A stretch of DNA of 64,000 bases, taken from NCBI RefSeq assembly GCF_001280065.1, contig NZ_LGEA01000173.1, positions 124,001-188,000 of the forward strand, given 5' to 3'. A program made the translations under genes and the position numbers. The notes under the pieces were generated by a model that saw only the letters and a program-made list of their open reading frames with translations, had not been told where the DNA came from and did no database searches. This DNA is from Streptomyces sp. NRRL B-1140 (GTDB taxonomy: Bacteria > Actinomycetota > Actinomycetes > Streptomycetales > Streptomycetaceae). Below are positions 52,300 to 61,530 of this stretch, piece after piece; within the stretch, counting starts at the first letter, position 1; each line of letters opens with the position of its first letter.

Positions 52300-53514
52300 C
52301 TACTCGTTCGCGGCCCGGGGCCGCTCCCCGTCCTCGTACTGGTCGAACAGCGGGGTGCGCCCGCGCTCCCGGGCCCGCCGGGCGGAGGCGGCGCGGCGGG
52401 CGTCGGTGCGTCCATCGCCTTCGTCGGCGTCCTGAGCGGACGAGTGCGGCTCGCCCGGGTGGCCGGCGGCGCCGGGGTCGGCCTCCGCGTCCGGGGTCAC
52501 CGTGCTCGACCGGGCCGCGCTCCAGGTGTCGGGGGCGCCGAGGTCCACGTCGCTGGTGGCCCGCGGGGCGACCGGGGCGGTCACGTAGGTCGGCAGGGGC
52601 ACCGGCACGGGCTCCCAGCTGTCGCCGCCCTGTCCGGGCCGCCGCTGCCGCTCGCGCTGCTGGTCGACCCACTCCGCGTGGTCGGTCTGCTCGACGAGGG
52701 CGCGCCGGTCCGCCGCGAGGGCCGAGAGGCCGGGGTCGGTCACCGGCTCGGCTCCCTCCTCCGGTTCGTCGCCCTCTTCGTCGGTCAGGGAACGCCGGCG
52801 GGGCTGGCGCTGCCGCTCCCGCAGGCGCTGGGCCGCGGCCTCGGCCATCCGGCGGTCCATCTGGTAGGCGAAGCGGCGGCGCTCCTGGGAGCGCAGGTAG
52901 GCGATGTAGACGCTGAGCATGACCGCGGGCACGCCGGGGGCCCACAGGAACGCCAGTCCCCCGACCGCGGCGACGATCGCGCCGAGGGTGAAGGCGAGGA
53001 ACAGCATGGTGGTGGTGCGCCGGCGGCGCGCGAGGACCTTGGAGCGCCGGGCTCGTGCCGCGGCTGCCTGGTTCGCTCGCGCCGAGGCGTTGTGCCGGGC
53101 CGCGGGCACCCGCTCCCGGGGACGCCCGGAGCGCGCCGGGTCGGGTGCGGGCGACTGCCGGGCCTGGGATTCGGGGGCCGCCGGGCGGGCCGGCTGCTCG
53201 GGGGTGGGCGAGGGGACGGGTGCCTGGGTCTGCGGGCGGGTCTTGGACACGGCGAAGGCCCGGACGTCCACCGAGTCGGTGACGGCGTCCGGGGCGTCGG
53301 CGCTCTGCTCCCCCTCGTCGGTGGAGCGCGCCCGCAGGTCCTTGGCGTACCGGCGCTCCATACCCGCCCGTCCGGACAGCAGCCGGATGGCGGTGCTGAA
53401 GCGTTCCGTCGGACGGGCCTCGTTCAGCTCGTCCTGCCTACGGAGCCACATCGGCACCAAGTAGGCGGCCCAGGCCCCGACAATGACTGCGTAGATGAGG
53501 CCGCTGCTGCTCAC
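52300..53514 (-). CDS. sepX: SepX/GlpR-like membrane protein for septation
   Basis: The 404-residue protein has one N-terminal helix (about 4-24), a long polar Pro/Ala/Arg-rich segment, and two adjacent helices at about 169-189 and 193-208. A charged, probably disordered C-terminal half follows, with a conserved-looking FDQYEDGE near the end. This topology and the gene order galU-moeA-rimJ match SepX of Streptomyces venezuelae and GlpR of corynebacteria, divisome-associated membrane proteins. SepX is needed for hyphal cross-walls and sporulation septa. The assignment rests on topology and synteny, not on an alignment. GTG start at 53514. Confidence 0.82.
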   Translation of the reverse strand: MSSSGLIYAVIVGAWAAYLVPMWLRRQDELNEARPTERFSTAIRLLSGRAGMERRYAKDLRARSTDEGEQSADAPDAVTDSVDVRAFAVSKTRPQTQAPVPSPTPEQPARPAAPESQARQSPAPDPARSGRPRERVPAARHNASARANQAAAARARRSKVLARRRRTTTMLFLAFTLGAIVAAVGGLAFLWAPGVPAVMLSVYIAYLRSQERRRFAYQMDRRMAEAAAQRLRERQRQPRRRSLTDEEGDEPEEGAEPVTDPGLSALAADRRALVEQTDHAEWVDQQRERQRRPGQGGDSWEPVPVPLPTYVTAPVAPRATSDVDLGAPDTWSAARSSTVTPDAEADPGAAGHPGEPHSSAQDADEGDGRTDARRAASARRARERGRTPLFDQYEDGERPRAANE

Positions 53515-53710
53515 GTCTCACACCGTAGAGGGGTTTGCGTGAGGCCATCTGCCAATTGAGCCGGTGTGTCGCACGATCTGGCTGATATTTCGAACTTTTT
53601 TTGCGACCGATGTGATCAGCAGACCACCCAGGCCGGGAATTCATTGCCCTAGGACGGTCATCGACCGATCAATTTCGAACACGTATTCAATTTCCCGGGT
53701 GGTGCCGCAT

Positions 53711-54313
53711 TCATGGGTTGCTCTGCGCGCGGGCCCGGTGCCAGCGCTTCAGCAAGCCGTCCGGCACCTCCTCGGCCGTGAGGGCGAAGACCAGGTGGTC
53801 GCGCCATGCTCCGTCGATGTGGAGATAGCGCGGCCGCAGCCCCTCCTCGCGGAATCCGAGTTTCTCCACGACCCGGCGGCTGGGCCCGTTCTCCGGGCGA
53901 ATGCAGACTTCGATGCGGTGCAGTCCGACGGTGCGGAAACAGTGGTCCACGACGAGCGCCACCGAGGTCGGCATCACCCCGCGGCCGGCCACCGACTCGT
54001 CCACCCAGTAACCGACGTGCCCCGAGCACATCGAGCCCCAGGTGATCCCTGCGACGGTCAACTGCCCGACCAGCCGCCCCTGGTATTCGATGACGAAGGG
54101 CAGCATCCGGCCCGCGTTCGCCTCCGAGCGCAGATGGCGGACCATCTGGCGGAAGGTGGGGCGGTGCGCCATGGGCCCGCCCGGCGCGGGCGGCGGGATC
54201 GTCGCCTCCCAGGGGCGCAGCCAGTCGCGGTTGCGCCGGTTGACCTCGCGCCAGGCCCGCTGGTCGCGCAGCTTTATCGGCCTGAGGACGATGTCGCCGT
54301 CCACCAGCTCCAC
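53711..54313 (-). CDS. RimJ-like GNAT acetyltransferase
   Basis: The 200-residue protein begins IVLRPIKLRDQRAWREVNRRNRDWLRPWE (split motif of RimJ/RimL enzymes). It has the acetyl-CoA loop VAGRGVMPTSVAL and the typical RPENGPSRRVVEKLGF. RimJ/RimL enzymes acetylate N-termini of ribosomal proteins, but many relatives act elsewhere. Its position between the molybdopterin genes and sepX matches rimJ (Rv0995) in M. tuberculosis. GTG start at 54313, 17 bp after the previous stop; the ribosome site is weak. Confidence 0.9.
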   Translation of the reverse strand: MELVDGDIVLRPIKLRDQRAWREVNRRNRDWLRPWEATIPPPAPGGPMAHRPTFRQMVRHLRSEANAGRMLPFVIEYQGRLVGQLTVAGITWGSMCSGHVGYWVDESVAGRGVMPTSVALVVDHCFRTVGLHRIEVCIRPENGPSRRVVEKLGFREEGLRPRYLHIDGAWRDHLVFALTAEEVPDGLLKRWHRARAQSNP

Positions 54314-54330
54314 GGGCCAGGATGGGGTGT

Positions 54331-54831
54331 TCAGCTCGCACCCCCACTGCCGGGTCTGGGGTGGTCGCCGCCCCGGAGCTGCTCGACGGCGTGGACGAGC
54401 AGCGGCTCCAGGACGGCGAGGCCGTCCTTCACTCCGCCGCTGGAGCCGGGCAGATTGACGATCAGCGTGCCGGCCGCCACTCCGGCCAGGCCCCGGGAGA
54501 GCGCCGCGGTCGGCACCTTCTGACGGCCGTACGCCCGGATGGCCTCGGCGATGCCCGGCACCTCGTGGTCGATGACGCGGCGGGTGGCCTCGGGCGTGCG
54601 GTCGGTGGGCGAGATGCCGGTGCCGCCGGTGGTCACGATGACGTCGTAGCCGGCGTCGACACCGGCGCGCAGGGCGGCCTCGACCGGATCGCCGTCGGGG
54701 ACGACCTGCGGGCCGTCGACCTCGAAGCCGAAGCGCTTGAGGCCGTCGGAGACCATCGGGCCGCCCTTGTCCTCGTAGATCCCGGCGGCGGCCCGGTTCG
54801 AGGCCGTGACGACGAGAGCGCGATACGTCAT
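54331..54831 (-). CDS. Molybdopterin adenylyltransferase-like protein (MogA/MoaB)
   Basis: The 166-residue MoCF domain protein activates molybdopterin by adenylation. The key motif [18 protein letters not shown] (split GGTG and TPE) is present, as is [15 protein letters not shown] at 54831 overlaps the moaC stop (ATGA). It sits between moaC and rimJ. Whether it is MogA or MoaB cannot be decided by eye; the length fits both. Confidence 0.9.
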   Translation of the reverse strand: MTYRALVVTASNRAAAGIYEDKGGPMVSDGLKRFGFEVDGPQVVPDGDPVEAALRAGVDAGYDVIVTTGGTGISPTDRTPEATRRVIDHEVPGIAEAIRAYGRQKVPTAALSRGLAGVAAGTLIVNLPGSSGGVKDGLAVLEPLLVHAVEQLRGGDHPRPGSGGAS

Positions 54832-55337
54832 GACCGGCTCCAGTCGCCCGACTTGCCGCCCGTCTTCTCCTCCACGCGTACGTCCGTGATGACCGCTCCC
54901 TTGTCGACCGCCTTGACCATGTCGATCACGGTGAGCGCGGCGACGGAGACCGCGGTGAGGGCCTCCATCTCGACGCCCGTGCGGTCCGTCGTCTTCACGG
55001 TGGCCAGGATCTCCACGGCGTCGTCCGCGACCGACAGGTCCAGTTTCACACCGGACACCGCCAGCGGGTGGCAGAGCGGGATCAGGTCGGGGGTGCGTTT
55101 GGCGCCCATGATCCCGGCGATCCGCGCGGTCGCGAGGGCGTCGCCCTTCGGGACACCCTCGCCGCGCAGCAGCTCGATCACACGGGGCGAGACGAGGACG
55201 CGTCCGCTGGCGCGGGCGGTGCGTGCGGTCACGTCCTTCTCCGACACGTCGACCATGCGGGCGGCGCCCGCCTCGTCGATGTGCGTCAGCCGGTCCTGCG
55301 CGAGGCCGTCCTGCGAGGGTGGGTCCTGCGTGTTCAT
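54828..55337 (-). CDS. moaC: Cyclic pyranopterin monophosphate synthase accessory protein MoaC
   Basis: MoaC completes formation of cyclic pyranopterin monophosphate, the first stable molybdenum-cofactor intermediate. The 169-residue protein has [25 protein letters not shown] and MVKAVDKG, the family's active-site segments. An N-terminal tail of about 20 residues precedes the domain. ATG at 55337 has GGGAG 11 bp upstream. It overlaps mogA. No moaA, moaD or moaE is in the window. Confidence 0.95.
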   Translation of the reverse strand: MNTQDPPSQDGLAQDRLTHIDEAGAARMVDVSEKDVTARTARASGRVLVSPRVIELLRGEGVPKGDALATARIAGIMGAKRTPDLIPLCHPLAVSGVKLDLSVADDAVEILATVKTTDRTGVEMEALTAVSVAALTVIDMVKAVDKGAVITDVRVEEKTGGKSGDWSRS

Positions 55338-55419
55338 GCTGTGTGGCGCTCCCGGTCCGGGCCCGACGCGGTGCGGCGCACGGGCCTGTTGTGCGCGACA
55401 CGGTACCCCCAACCAGCGG

Positions 55420-56760
55420 CTATCGGCCGAGCAGGACCACCTCGACCTCGGCGCCCGGTTCGAGGCGGACGGTGTCCTCGGGGACGGTGATCAGGGCGTC
55501 CGCGTGGGCGAGGGCCGCGACCAGGTGGGAGCCGGCGCCGCCGACCGGCGTGACCGTGCCGTCGGCGTACGTGCCGCGCAGGAACTGCCGGCGGCCCTTC
55601 GGGGAGGTCAGCGCCTTCTCCGCGGACAGGGTCGCCCGGGCCGTCGGGCGGTGGACGTCCGTCAGCCCCATGAGGGTGCGGATCGCGGGACGGACGAACA
55701 ACTCGAAGGAGACGTACGACGACACCGGGTTGCCGGGCAGGGCCAGCAGCGGGGTGTGGTCGGGGCCGATGGAGCCGAAGCCCTGTGGCTTGCCGGGCTG
55801 CATGGCGAGCTTGCGGAACTCGATGCCGCTGCCGGCCTCGTCCTCGTCGCCGACGTGGGACAGGGCCTCCTTGACCACGTCGTACGCGCCGACGCTCACC
55901 CCGCCCGTGGTGACCACCAGGTCGGCGCGGACCAGCTGGTCCTCGATGGTGGAGCGCAGGGTCTCGGCGTCGTCGGCGACGGCTCCCACGCGGTAGGCGA
56001 TGGCGCCTGCGTCGCGGGCGGCGGCGGTGAGGGCGAAGCTGTTGGAGTCGTAGATCTGACCGGTGCCCAGTTCCGTGTCGGGCTGGACGAGTTCGCTGCC
56101 GGTGGAGAGCACCACCACGCGCGGGCGGGGGCGTACCCGGACGGTGCCGCGGCCGATCGCGGCGAGCAGGGAGATCTGGGGCGGGCCGAGGACGGTGCCG
56201 GCCTCCAGGGCGCGGTCGCCGGCCTTCACGTCGCTGCCCTTCGCGCGCACGTGCGCGCGTGCCTCGGCCGGGCGGTAGACGTGCACGTGGCCGGTGGCGC
56301 CCTCGGGGCCGAGGCTGCGGGCGCGCATGCCGTGCACCGGGCCCTCGCCGAGACCGCCGTCGGTCCACTCGACGGGCACGACCGCCTCGGCGCCGGGCGG
56401 CAGCGGGGCGCCGGTCATGATGCGGGCGGCCTGACCGGGGCCGACGGGGAGCAGTTCGGACTGGCCGGCGGCGACGTCCCCGACGACCTCCAGGGCCGCC
56501 GGGAACTCCTCGCTCGCGCCCGCGATGTCCGCGACCCGTACCGCGTAGCCGTCCATCGAGCTGTTGTCGAAGGGCGGCAGGGACACCGGCACCGTGATGT
56601 CCTCGACGAGGACGCAGCCCTGGGCGTCGAGCAGGTGCAGCTCGATGGGCTCCAGGGGCCGGACGGTGGCGAGGATGTCCTCCAGGTGCTCGTCCACCGA
56701 CCAGAGGTGGTCGGGGCCGAAGGGGTCCTGGCCGGTGACGTGGGGCGCGGCGCTGCTCAA
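55420..56760 (-). CDS. moeA: Molybdopterin molybdenumtransferase MoeA / gephyrin-like Glp
   Basis: The 446-residue protein has the four MoeA domains with [43 protein letters not shown] and [15 protein letters not shown]. It inserts molybdenum into molybdopterin. The start is TTG at 56760, after GAGGAG that lies inside the last codons of galU. In corynebacteria a MoeA-like protein at this locus, Glp, binds FtsZ and the membrane protein GlpR. The neighbour sepX makes a similar extra role possible here; that is inferred. Confidence 0.93.
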   Translation of the reverse strand: MSSAAPHVTGQDPFGPDHLWSVDEHLEDILATVRPLEPIELHLLDAQGCVLVEDITVPVSLPPFDNSSMDGYAVRVADIAGASEEFPAALEVVGDVAAGQSELLPVGPGQAARIMTGAPLPPGAEAVVPVEWTDGGLGEGPVHGMRARSLGPEGATGHVHVYRPAEARAHVRAKGSDVKAGDRALEAGTVLGPPQISLLAAIGRGTVRVRPRPRVVVLSTGSELVQPDTELGTGQIYDSNSFALTAAARDAGAIAYRVGAVADDAETLRSTIEDQLVRADLVVTTGGVSVGAYDVVKEALSHVGDEDEAGSGIEFRKLAMQPGKPQGFGSIGPDHTPLLALPGNPVSSYVSFELFVRPAIRTLMGLTDVHRPTARATLSAEKALTSPKGRRQFLRGTYADGTVTPVGGAGSHLVAALAHADALITVPEDTVRLEPGAEVEVVLLGR

Positions 56761-56764
56761 CGTG

Positions 56765-57664
56765 CTACATCTCCTCGGCTACGTAACTGCGAAGCCAGGT
56801 CCGGAAGTCCGGTCCCAGGTCTTCACGTTCGCATGCGAGTCGGACAATGGCACGCAGGTAGTCGCCGCGGTCGCCGGTGTCATAGCGGCGGCCCTTGAAG
56901 ACGACGCCGTGCACCGGGCCGCCGATCTTCTCGTCCTCGGCGAGCTGCTGGAGGGCGTCGGTGAGCTGGATCTCGCCGCCGCGGCCGGGCTCGGTCCGGC
57001 GCAGTATCTCGAAGATGTGCGGGTCGAGGACGTAGCGGCCGATGACGGCGTAGTTGGAGGGCGCGTCGGCCGGCTCGGGCTTCTCGACGAGGCCGCTGAC
57101 CCGGACGACGTCGCTGTCCTCGGTGGTCTCCACCGCCGCACAGCCGTAGAGGTGGATCTGCTCGGGGGCGACCTCCATGAGCGCGACGACGCTGCCGCCG
57201 CGCTGCTCCTGGACCTCGACCATGCGCTGCAGCAGCGGGTCGCGGGGGTCGATGAGGTCGTCACCCAGGAGGACCGCGAAGGGCTCGTCGCCCACGTGCG
57301 GGGCGGCGCACAGGACCGCGTGGCCGAGGCCCTTGGGGTCGCCCTGGCGGACGTAGTGCATGGTCGCGAGGTCGCTGGACTCCTGCACCTTGGCCAGGCG
57401 CCCGGCGTCGCCCTTCTTCTGGAGGGCCGACTCCAGCTCGTAGTTGCGGTCGAAGTGGTCCTCGAGGGGGCGCTTGTTGCGGCCCGTCACCATGAGGACG
57501 TCGTCGAGACCCGCGGCGACGGCCTCCTCGACCACGTACTGGATCGCGGGCTTGTCGACGACCGGCAGCATTTCCTTGGGAGTGGCTTTGGTGGCCGGCA
57601 GGAACCGGGTACCGAGGCCTGCTGCGGGAATGACAGCCTTGCTGATCCGAGGGTGCTGAGTCAT
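56765..57664 (-). CDS. galU: UTP-glucose-1-phosphate uridylyltransferase
   Basis: GalU makes UDP-glucose for wall polysaccharides, trehalose and the Leloir pathway. The 299-residue protein has the nucleotide-binding AAGLGTRFLPATKATPKEM, VVDKPAIQYVVEEA, LLGDDLID and GLVEKP. ATG at 57664 is chosen by family length; the frame extends to 57715. It is the first gene of the moeA-moaC-mogA-rimJ-sepX series, and moeA follows 4 bp after its stop. Confidence 0.97.
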   Translation of the reverse strand: MTQHPRISKAVIPAAGLGTRFLPATKATPKEMLPVVDKPAIQYVVEEAVAAGLDDVLMVTGRNKRPLEDHFDRNYELESALQKKGDAGRLAKVQESSDLATMHYVRQGDPKGLGHAVLCAAPHVGDEPFAVLLGDDLIDPRDPLLQRMVEVQEQRGGSVVALMEVAPEQIHLYGCAAVETTEDSDVVRVSGLVEKPEPADAPSNYAVIGRYVLDPHIFEILRRTEPGRGGEIQLTDALQQLAEDEKIGGPVHGVVFKGRRYDTGDRGDYLRAIVRLACEREDLGPDFRTWLRSYVAEEM

Positions 57665-57757
57665 GTCGGCCACCCTATCCGGTGTCTTTGCATGGAATCT
57701 GTGACTCCGGATCATAGGAGCTCATATGAGCGTATTGCGGCGGTACGGGAGCAACCA

Positions 57758-58381
57758 TTGAGGCCCATCGCACGTCCGGGCGAGCCTGACAAGCGGAGAT
57801 TGCGGCGCGACCTCCTCGTGGTGAGGAACAGGTTGACGGCGGACGACCTGCGGGAAACATCGGCCGCGCTGGCCGGGCGGGCGCTGGAGCTGCCCGAGTT
57901 GGCGGGGGCCGGGACGGTCGCCGCGTACGTCTCCGTGGGGAGCGAACCCGGCACTCTCGCGCTCCTGGACGCCCTGCGCGACCGGGGCGTGCGCGTGCTA
58001 CTCCCGGTCCTGCTGCCCGACAACGACCTCGACTGGGGTACGTACGAGGGCGAGAGCTCGCTCGCGCCGGTCCGGCACGGCGGGCGGATGACCCTCCTGG
58101 AGCCCGCGGGCGAGCGTCTCGGGCCGGACGCCGTGACCACCGCCGACGCCGTACTGCTGCCGGGGCTCGCGGTGGACGCGCGCGGGATGCGGCTCGGGCG
58201 GGGCGGCGGCTCGTACGACCGGGTCCTGGCACGACTGGAGCGGGCGGGCGCTCATCCCGCCCTGGTGGTGCTGCTGTACGGCTCCGAGATCGTCGAGCAC
58301 GTCCCGGAGGAGCCGCACGACCGGCCGGTGCAGGCGGTGGTGACACCGTCGGGAGTACGGCGGTTCGGGCCGGCACGCTGA
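57758..58381 (+). CDS. 5-formyltetrahydrofolate cyclo-ligase
   Basis: The enzyme converts 5-formyl-THF to 5,10-methenyl-THF with ATP. The protein has an N-terminal KRRLRRDLLVVRN segment and the family signature VDARGMRLGRGGGSYDR. Two starts compete. ATG 57692 gives 229 residues. TTG 57758, six bases after GGGAG, gives 207 residues, and I prefer it because the codons between 57692 and 57758 lack the strong third-position G/C bias of the gene. It is divergent from galU, as Rv0992c is in M. tuberculosis. Confidence 0.9.
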   Translation: MRPIARPGEPDKRRLRRDLLVVRNRLTADDLRETSAALAGRALELPELAGAGTVAAYVSVGSEPGTLALLDALRDRGVRVLLPVLLPDNDLDWGTYEGESSLAPVRHGGRMTLLEPAGERLGPDAVTTADAVLLPGLAVDARGMRLGRGGGSYDRVLARLERAGAHPALVVLLYGSEIVEHVPEEPHDRPVQAVVTPSGVRRFGPAR

Positions 58382-58388
58382 CGCGAAA

Positions 58389-58416
58389 CGGCCCTCCACG
58401 CGTGCGTGGAGGGCCG
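58389..58416. terminator. Bidirectional hairpin terminator
   Basis: A 12-bp perfect stem, 58389-58400 with 58405-58416, and a 4-nt loop lie between the convergent cyclo-ligase and penicillin acylase genes. Confidence 0.85.
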
Positions 58417-58439
58417 CTCGTCCTGCCGGCGTCAGTGGC

Positions 58440-61292
58440 TCACGGCTTGAGCACCAGCTTGTCGGCCGTGCTCTTCTCGACCGCCTGCTCCGAGAAGGAC
58501 CAGGGCAGCAGTTCGCCGTCGGCCCACTTGTCGGTCTGGTCGACGTAGTGGGCGCTGTAGGCGTGCCCGGAGGCGCCGGTGAGGTTGATCCACTTCGACT
58601 TGTCGAGGTCGCCGAGGTTCACCACCATCCGCATGGACGGCACCCACACGACCCCGTAGCCGCCGGCCGCGTTCCAGCCGGTCGCGTTGACCGTGGCCTC
58701 GCCGCCGCCGAGCTCCCAGGGGCCGCGGTTGAGGGCGTACTGGATGAAACCGGGGCCCGCGGTGCCGAGGGTCTGGTTCTTCAGGAACAGGCGGTGCAGC
58801 CGGCCCCAGCTCCAGGTGTCGATGTCCTTGCCGAGCTTGGCGGTCAGCTCCCAGCGGGCGTCGATCATGGCCCGCTTGAACAGCTGGTCGCGGTCGTGGG
58901 CGGCGGGGCGGGCGCCCACTCCCTCGGGGGTCGTCCACCAGTCGCTGTCCGGCTTGTCCATGAGTTTGCGCACCACCTCGAACCACCGGTCGCCGCCGTC
59001 CGGCTGGGCCTGGTCGGGGTCGCGCTGGCCGCACTCGCGGACCTTCTCGGCCTCGTCGGCCGGGCCGGTGGTGTTGACCGGCTCGACCCACAGGCACTGG
59101 CCCTTGGGCCGCAGCTCCTTGGGCAGCTTGTTGCCGAAGGCGAGCTTGAGGATGTTGCGCCACACGGCGTTGAAGTAGGCCGCTGCCGCGGAGTCGGCGT
59201 CCTGGGTGTAGTCCCAGCCCTCCAGGAGCTTCTGCGCGTCGCGGACGTCCTGGTTCTCCGGGTCGATCTTCAGCAGCGTGGGCACCAGCAGCCGGGCGAT
59301 CTCGCTGCTGTTGTCCAGCTGCATCTGGCGCATGTCGTCCGTGGAGATCTTGCCGCCGTCCTTGATCTTCGACTGGATCAGGTCGGTGATCCGCTGGCTG
59401 CGTGCGCCGTAGCCCCAGTCCGCGGTGAGCGTGTACGGGTACTTGTCCGGGTCGATCACGGCCTGGTTGGCGGTGACGATGTAGCCGCGCTCCGGGTCGT
59501 ACTCGTAGGGCAGCGCGTCCTGCGGGATGTAGCCCTTCCAGCGATACCCGGAGTCCCAGCCGGGCGCGGGGATGGAGCCGTTGTCCTTCTTCGCGCGGAT
59601 CGGGATCTTCCCGGGCAGCGTGTAGCCGATGTGGTTCTCGTTGTCGGCGTAGATCAGGTTCTGCGAGGGCACCTCGAACTGCGCCGCGGCCTTGCGGAAG
59701 TCGCCCCAGTCCTTCGCCTTGTCCATGGCGAAGACGGCGTCCATGGTGGTGCCGGGCTGCAGGGCGGTCCAGCGCAGCGCGACGCCGTAGCCGTCACCCC
59801 GGTCGGGTGCGGCGGTGTCGACGGTGGCCTTCTTGCCGACCTTGACGAGCTCCTCGTCACGGTCGGACAGCAGGGGCATCCCGTCCTCGGTCTGCCGCAC
59901 GACGATCTTCTTGGACTCGCCCCCGGCGACCTTGATGGTCTCCTCGCGGGTCGTGAAGGGCTTGACCTTGCCGTCGTACAGGTAGCCGTTGCCGGTGATC
60001 TTCTCCAGGTAGAGGTCCGTGACGTCCACGCCGGAGTTGGTCATGCCCCAGGCGATGTTCTGGTTGTGACCGATTATCACGCCCGGCATGCCGGCGAAGG
60101 TGTAGCCGCTGACGTCGTACTGGCAGGCGCTGGAGACGCTGCGGCAGTGCAGGCCCATCTGGTACCAGACGGACGGCAGGGAGGGCGACAGGTGCGGGTC
60201 GTTGGCCAGCAGCGGCTTGCCGGTGATGGTGTGCTCCCCGCCGACGACCCAGGAGTTGGAGCCGATGCCGTCGCCGTTCACGCCGACGGCCGGCGGGAGG
60301 TCGTCCAGGACCTGGGTGAGGCCGCCGAGCTGGCTGTCCAGGCCCGCGGTGCCCGAGGCACCGGAGGCGGCGCCGCCCGTGCCGGACTCGGTGCCCGGCG
60401 TGCCGGAGGCGATGCCGCCCGCCCCGGAGCCGCCGGACGCCGTGCCCGTGGAGGTGCCGCCGGTCCCGTTCGCGCCGGAGGTGCCGGACGCGCCGCTCGT
60501 GCCGCCCTGTTCGAACGCCCCCGCCAGCTCGTTGTACTGGCCCTCCTGGACGATCGCCTTGTTGCGGTCGTACGGGTACTGCGGGTACAGGTCGGCGATC
60601 TGCTGGGGGCCGAGGCGGCTGGTCAGCAGGGCGCGGTCGATCTCGTCCTGCATGTTGCCGCGCAGGTCCCAGGCCATCGCCTTGAGCCAGGAGATCGAGT
60701 CGACCGGGGTCCACGCCTGCGGCTTGTAGTCGTTGGTGAAGCCCAGCGCCGCGTACTCCAGGGAGATGTCCTCGCCGTTCTTGCCCTGGAGGTAGGAGTT
60801 GACGCCCTCGGCGTACGCCTGGAGGTACTTCTTCGTGGCCGCCGACAGCTTGGTGTCGTACTCCTGCTTGGCGACCCGGTCCCAGCCGAGGGTGCGCAGG
60901 AACTCGTCGTTGTCGACCTGGCTCTTGCCGAACATCTCCGACAGCCGGCCCGAGGCCATGTGGCGGCGGACGTCCATCTCGTAGAACCGGTCCTGCGCCT
61001 GGACGTAGCCCTGCGCCATGAACAGGTCCGCGTCGGAGGAGGCGTAGATCTGCGGGATGCCGTAGTTGTCCCGTTTGACCTCGACGGGACCCGAGAGGCC
61101 CTTCAGCGTCAGGGTGCCCTTGGTCTGCGGGAAGGAGGCCCGGACGGTACTGATGGACCAGTACGACCCGTACGCCACACCCCCGATGAGGGCCAGCACG
61201 AGGACGAGCACGATAAGTCGGGCTTTGCGCCCCTTTCTCCTGCCGGACTTGCCGGGCTGCTGACCCGTGGAGGCGGTGGTGTCGGTGGGCAT
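58440..61292 (-). CDS. Penicillin acylase family Ntn-hydrolase
   Basis: The 950-residue precursor has a Lys/Arg-rich start and a membrane anchor or signal at about 25-45. The alpha part begins LKGLSGPVEVKRDNYG, a Gly/Ser/Thr-rich stretch covers 262-318, and the autocleavage site is GSNSW with Ser345 as the new N-terminal nucleophile. The beta part includes NDPHL and HNQNIAWGMTNSG, typical for penicillin G acylases and N-acyl-homoserine-lactone acylases. The true substrate (beta-lactam, acyl amino acid, signal lipid) is unknown. ATG at 61292 follows AAGGA. Confidence 0.92.
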   Translation of the reverse strand: MPTDTTASTGQQPGKSGRRKGRKARLIVLVLVLALIGGVAYGSYWSISTVRASFPQTKGTLTLKGLSGPVEVKRDNYGIPQIYASSDADLFMAQGYVQAQDRFYEMDVRRHMASGRLSEMFGKSQVDNDEFLRTLGWDRVAKQEYDTKLSAATKKYLQAYAEGVNSYLQGKNGEDISLEYAALGFTNDYKPQAWTPVDSISWLKAMAWDLRGNMQDEIDRALLTSRLGPQQIADLYPQYPYDRNKAIVQEGQYNELAGAFEQGGTSGASGTSGANGTGGTSTGTASGGSGAGGIASGTPGTESGTGGAASGASGTAGLDSQLGGLTQVLDDLPPAVGVNGDGIGSNSWVVGGEHTITGKPLLANDPHLSPSLPSVWYQMGLHCRSVSSACQYDVSGYTFAGMPGVIIGHNQNIAWGMTNSGVDVTDLYLEKITGNGYLYDGKVKPFTTREETIKVAGGESKKIVVRQTEDGMPLLSDRDEELVKVGKKATVDTAAPDRGDGYGVALRWTALQPGTTMDAVFAMDKAKDWGDFRKAAAQFEVPSQNLIYADNENHIGYTLPGKIPIRAKKDNGSIPAPGWDSGYRWKGYIPQDALPYEYDPERGYIVTANQAVIDPDKYPYTLTADWGYGARSQRITDLIQSKIKDGGKISTDDMRQMQLDNSSEIARLLVPTLLKIDPENQDVRDAQKLLEGWDYTQDADSAAAAYFNAVWRNILKLAFGNKLPKELRPKGQCLWVEPVNTTGPADEAEKVRECGQRDPDQAQPDGGDRWFEVVRKLMDKPDSDWWTTPEGVGARPAAHDRDQLFKRAMIDARWELTAKLGKDIDTWSWGRLHRLFLKNQTLGTAGPGFIQYALNRGPWELGGGEATVNATGWNAAGGYGVVWVPSMRMVVNLGDLDKSKWINLTGASGHAYSAHYVDQTDKWADGELLPWSFSEQAVEKSTADKLVLKP

Positions 61293-61530
61293 CGCTGTCC
61301 TTGCTGTCCTAACGCGAGCGGCAGGTTCGGCTGTGCTTTTAACTGAGCGCTGGAGCAACGATAGGCGCAGGGCCTTGCACCCCTTGACGCGGAGTCGGGA
61401 TCAAGCCCGGACGGACGTTCGATCTTGCCCGCCGAAGCGTCAAGAAATCGTCAAGACTTAGGTAAGGTAACGAAGTAGTTGGCGCGCTGCGCCACCGCTT
61501 CATGTGCGATGTACGTGAGCCCACGCGCGC

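Noticed and set aside
61457..61475. An iron (DmdR1-type) box, TTAGGTAAGGTAACGAAGT
   Set aside because: Only the left half matches the TTAGGTTAGG consensus; the right half is not complementary.
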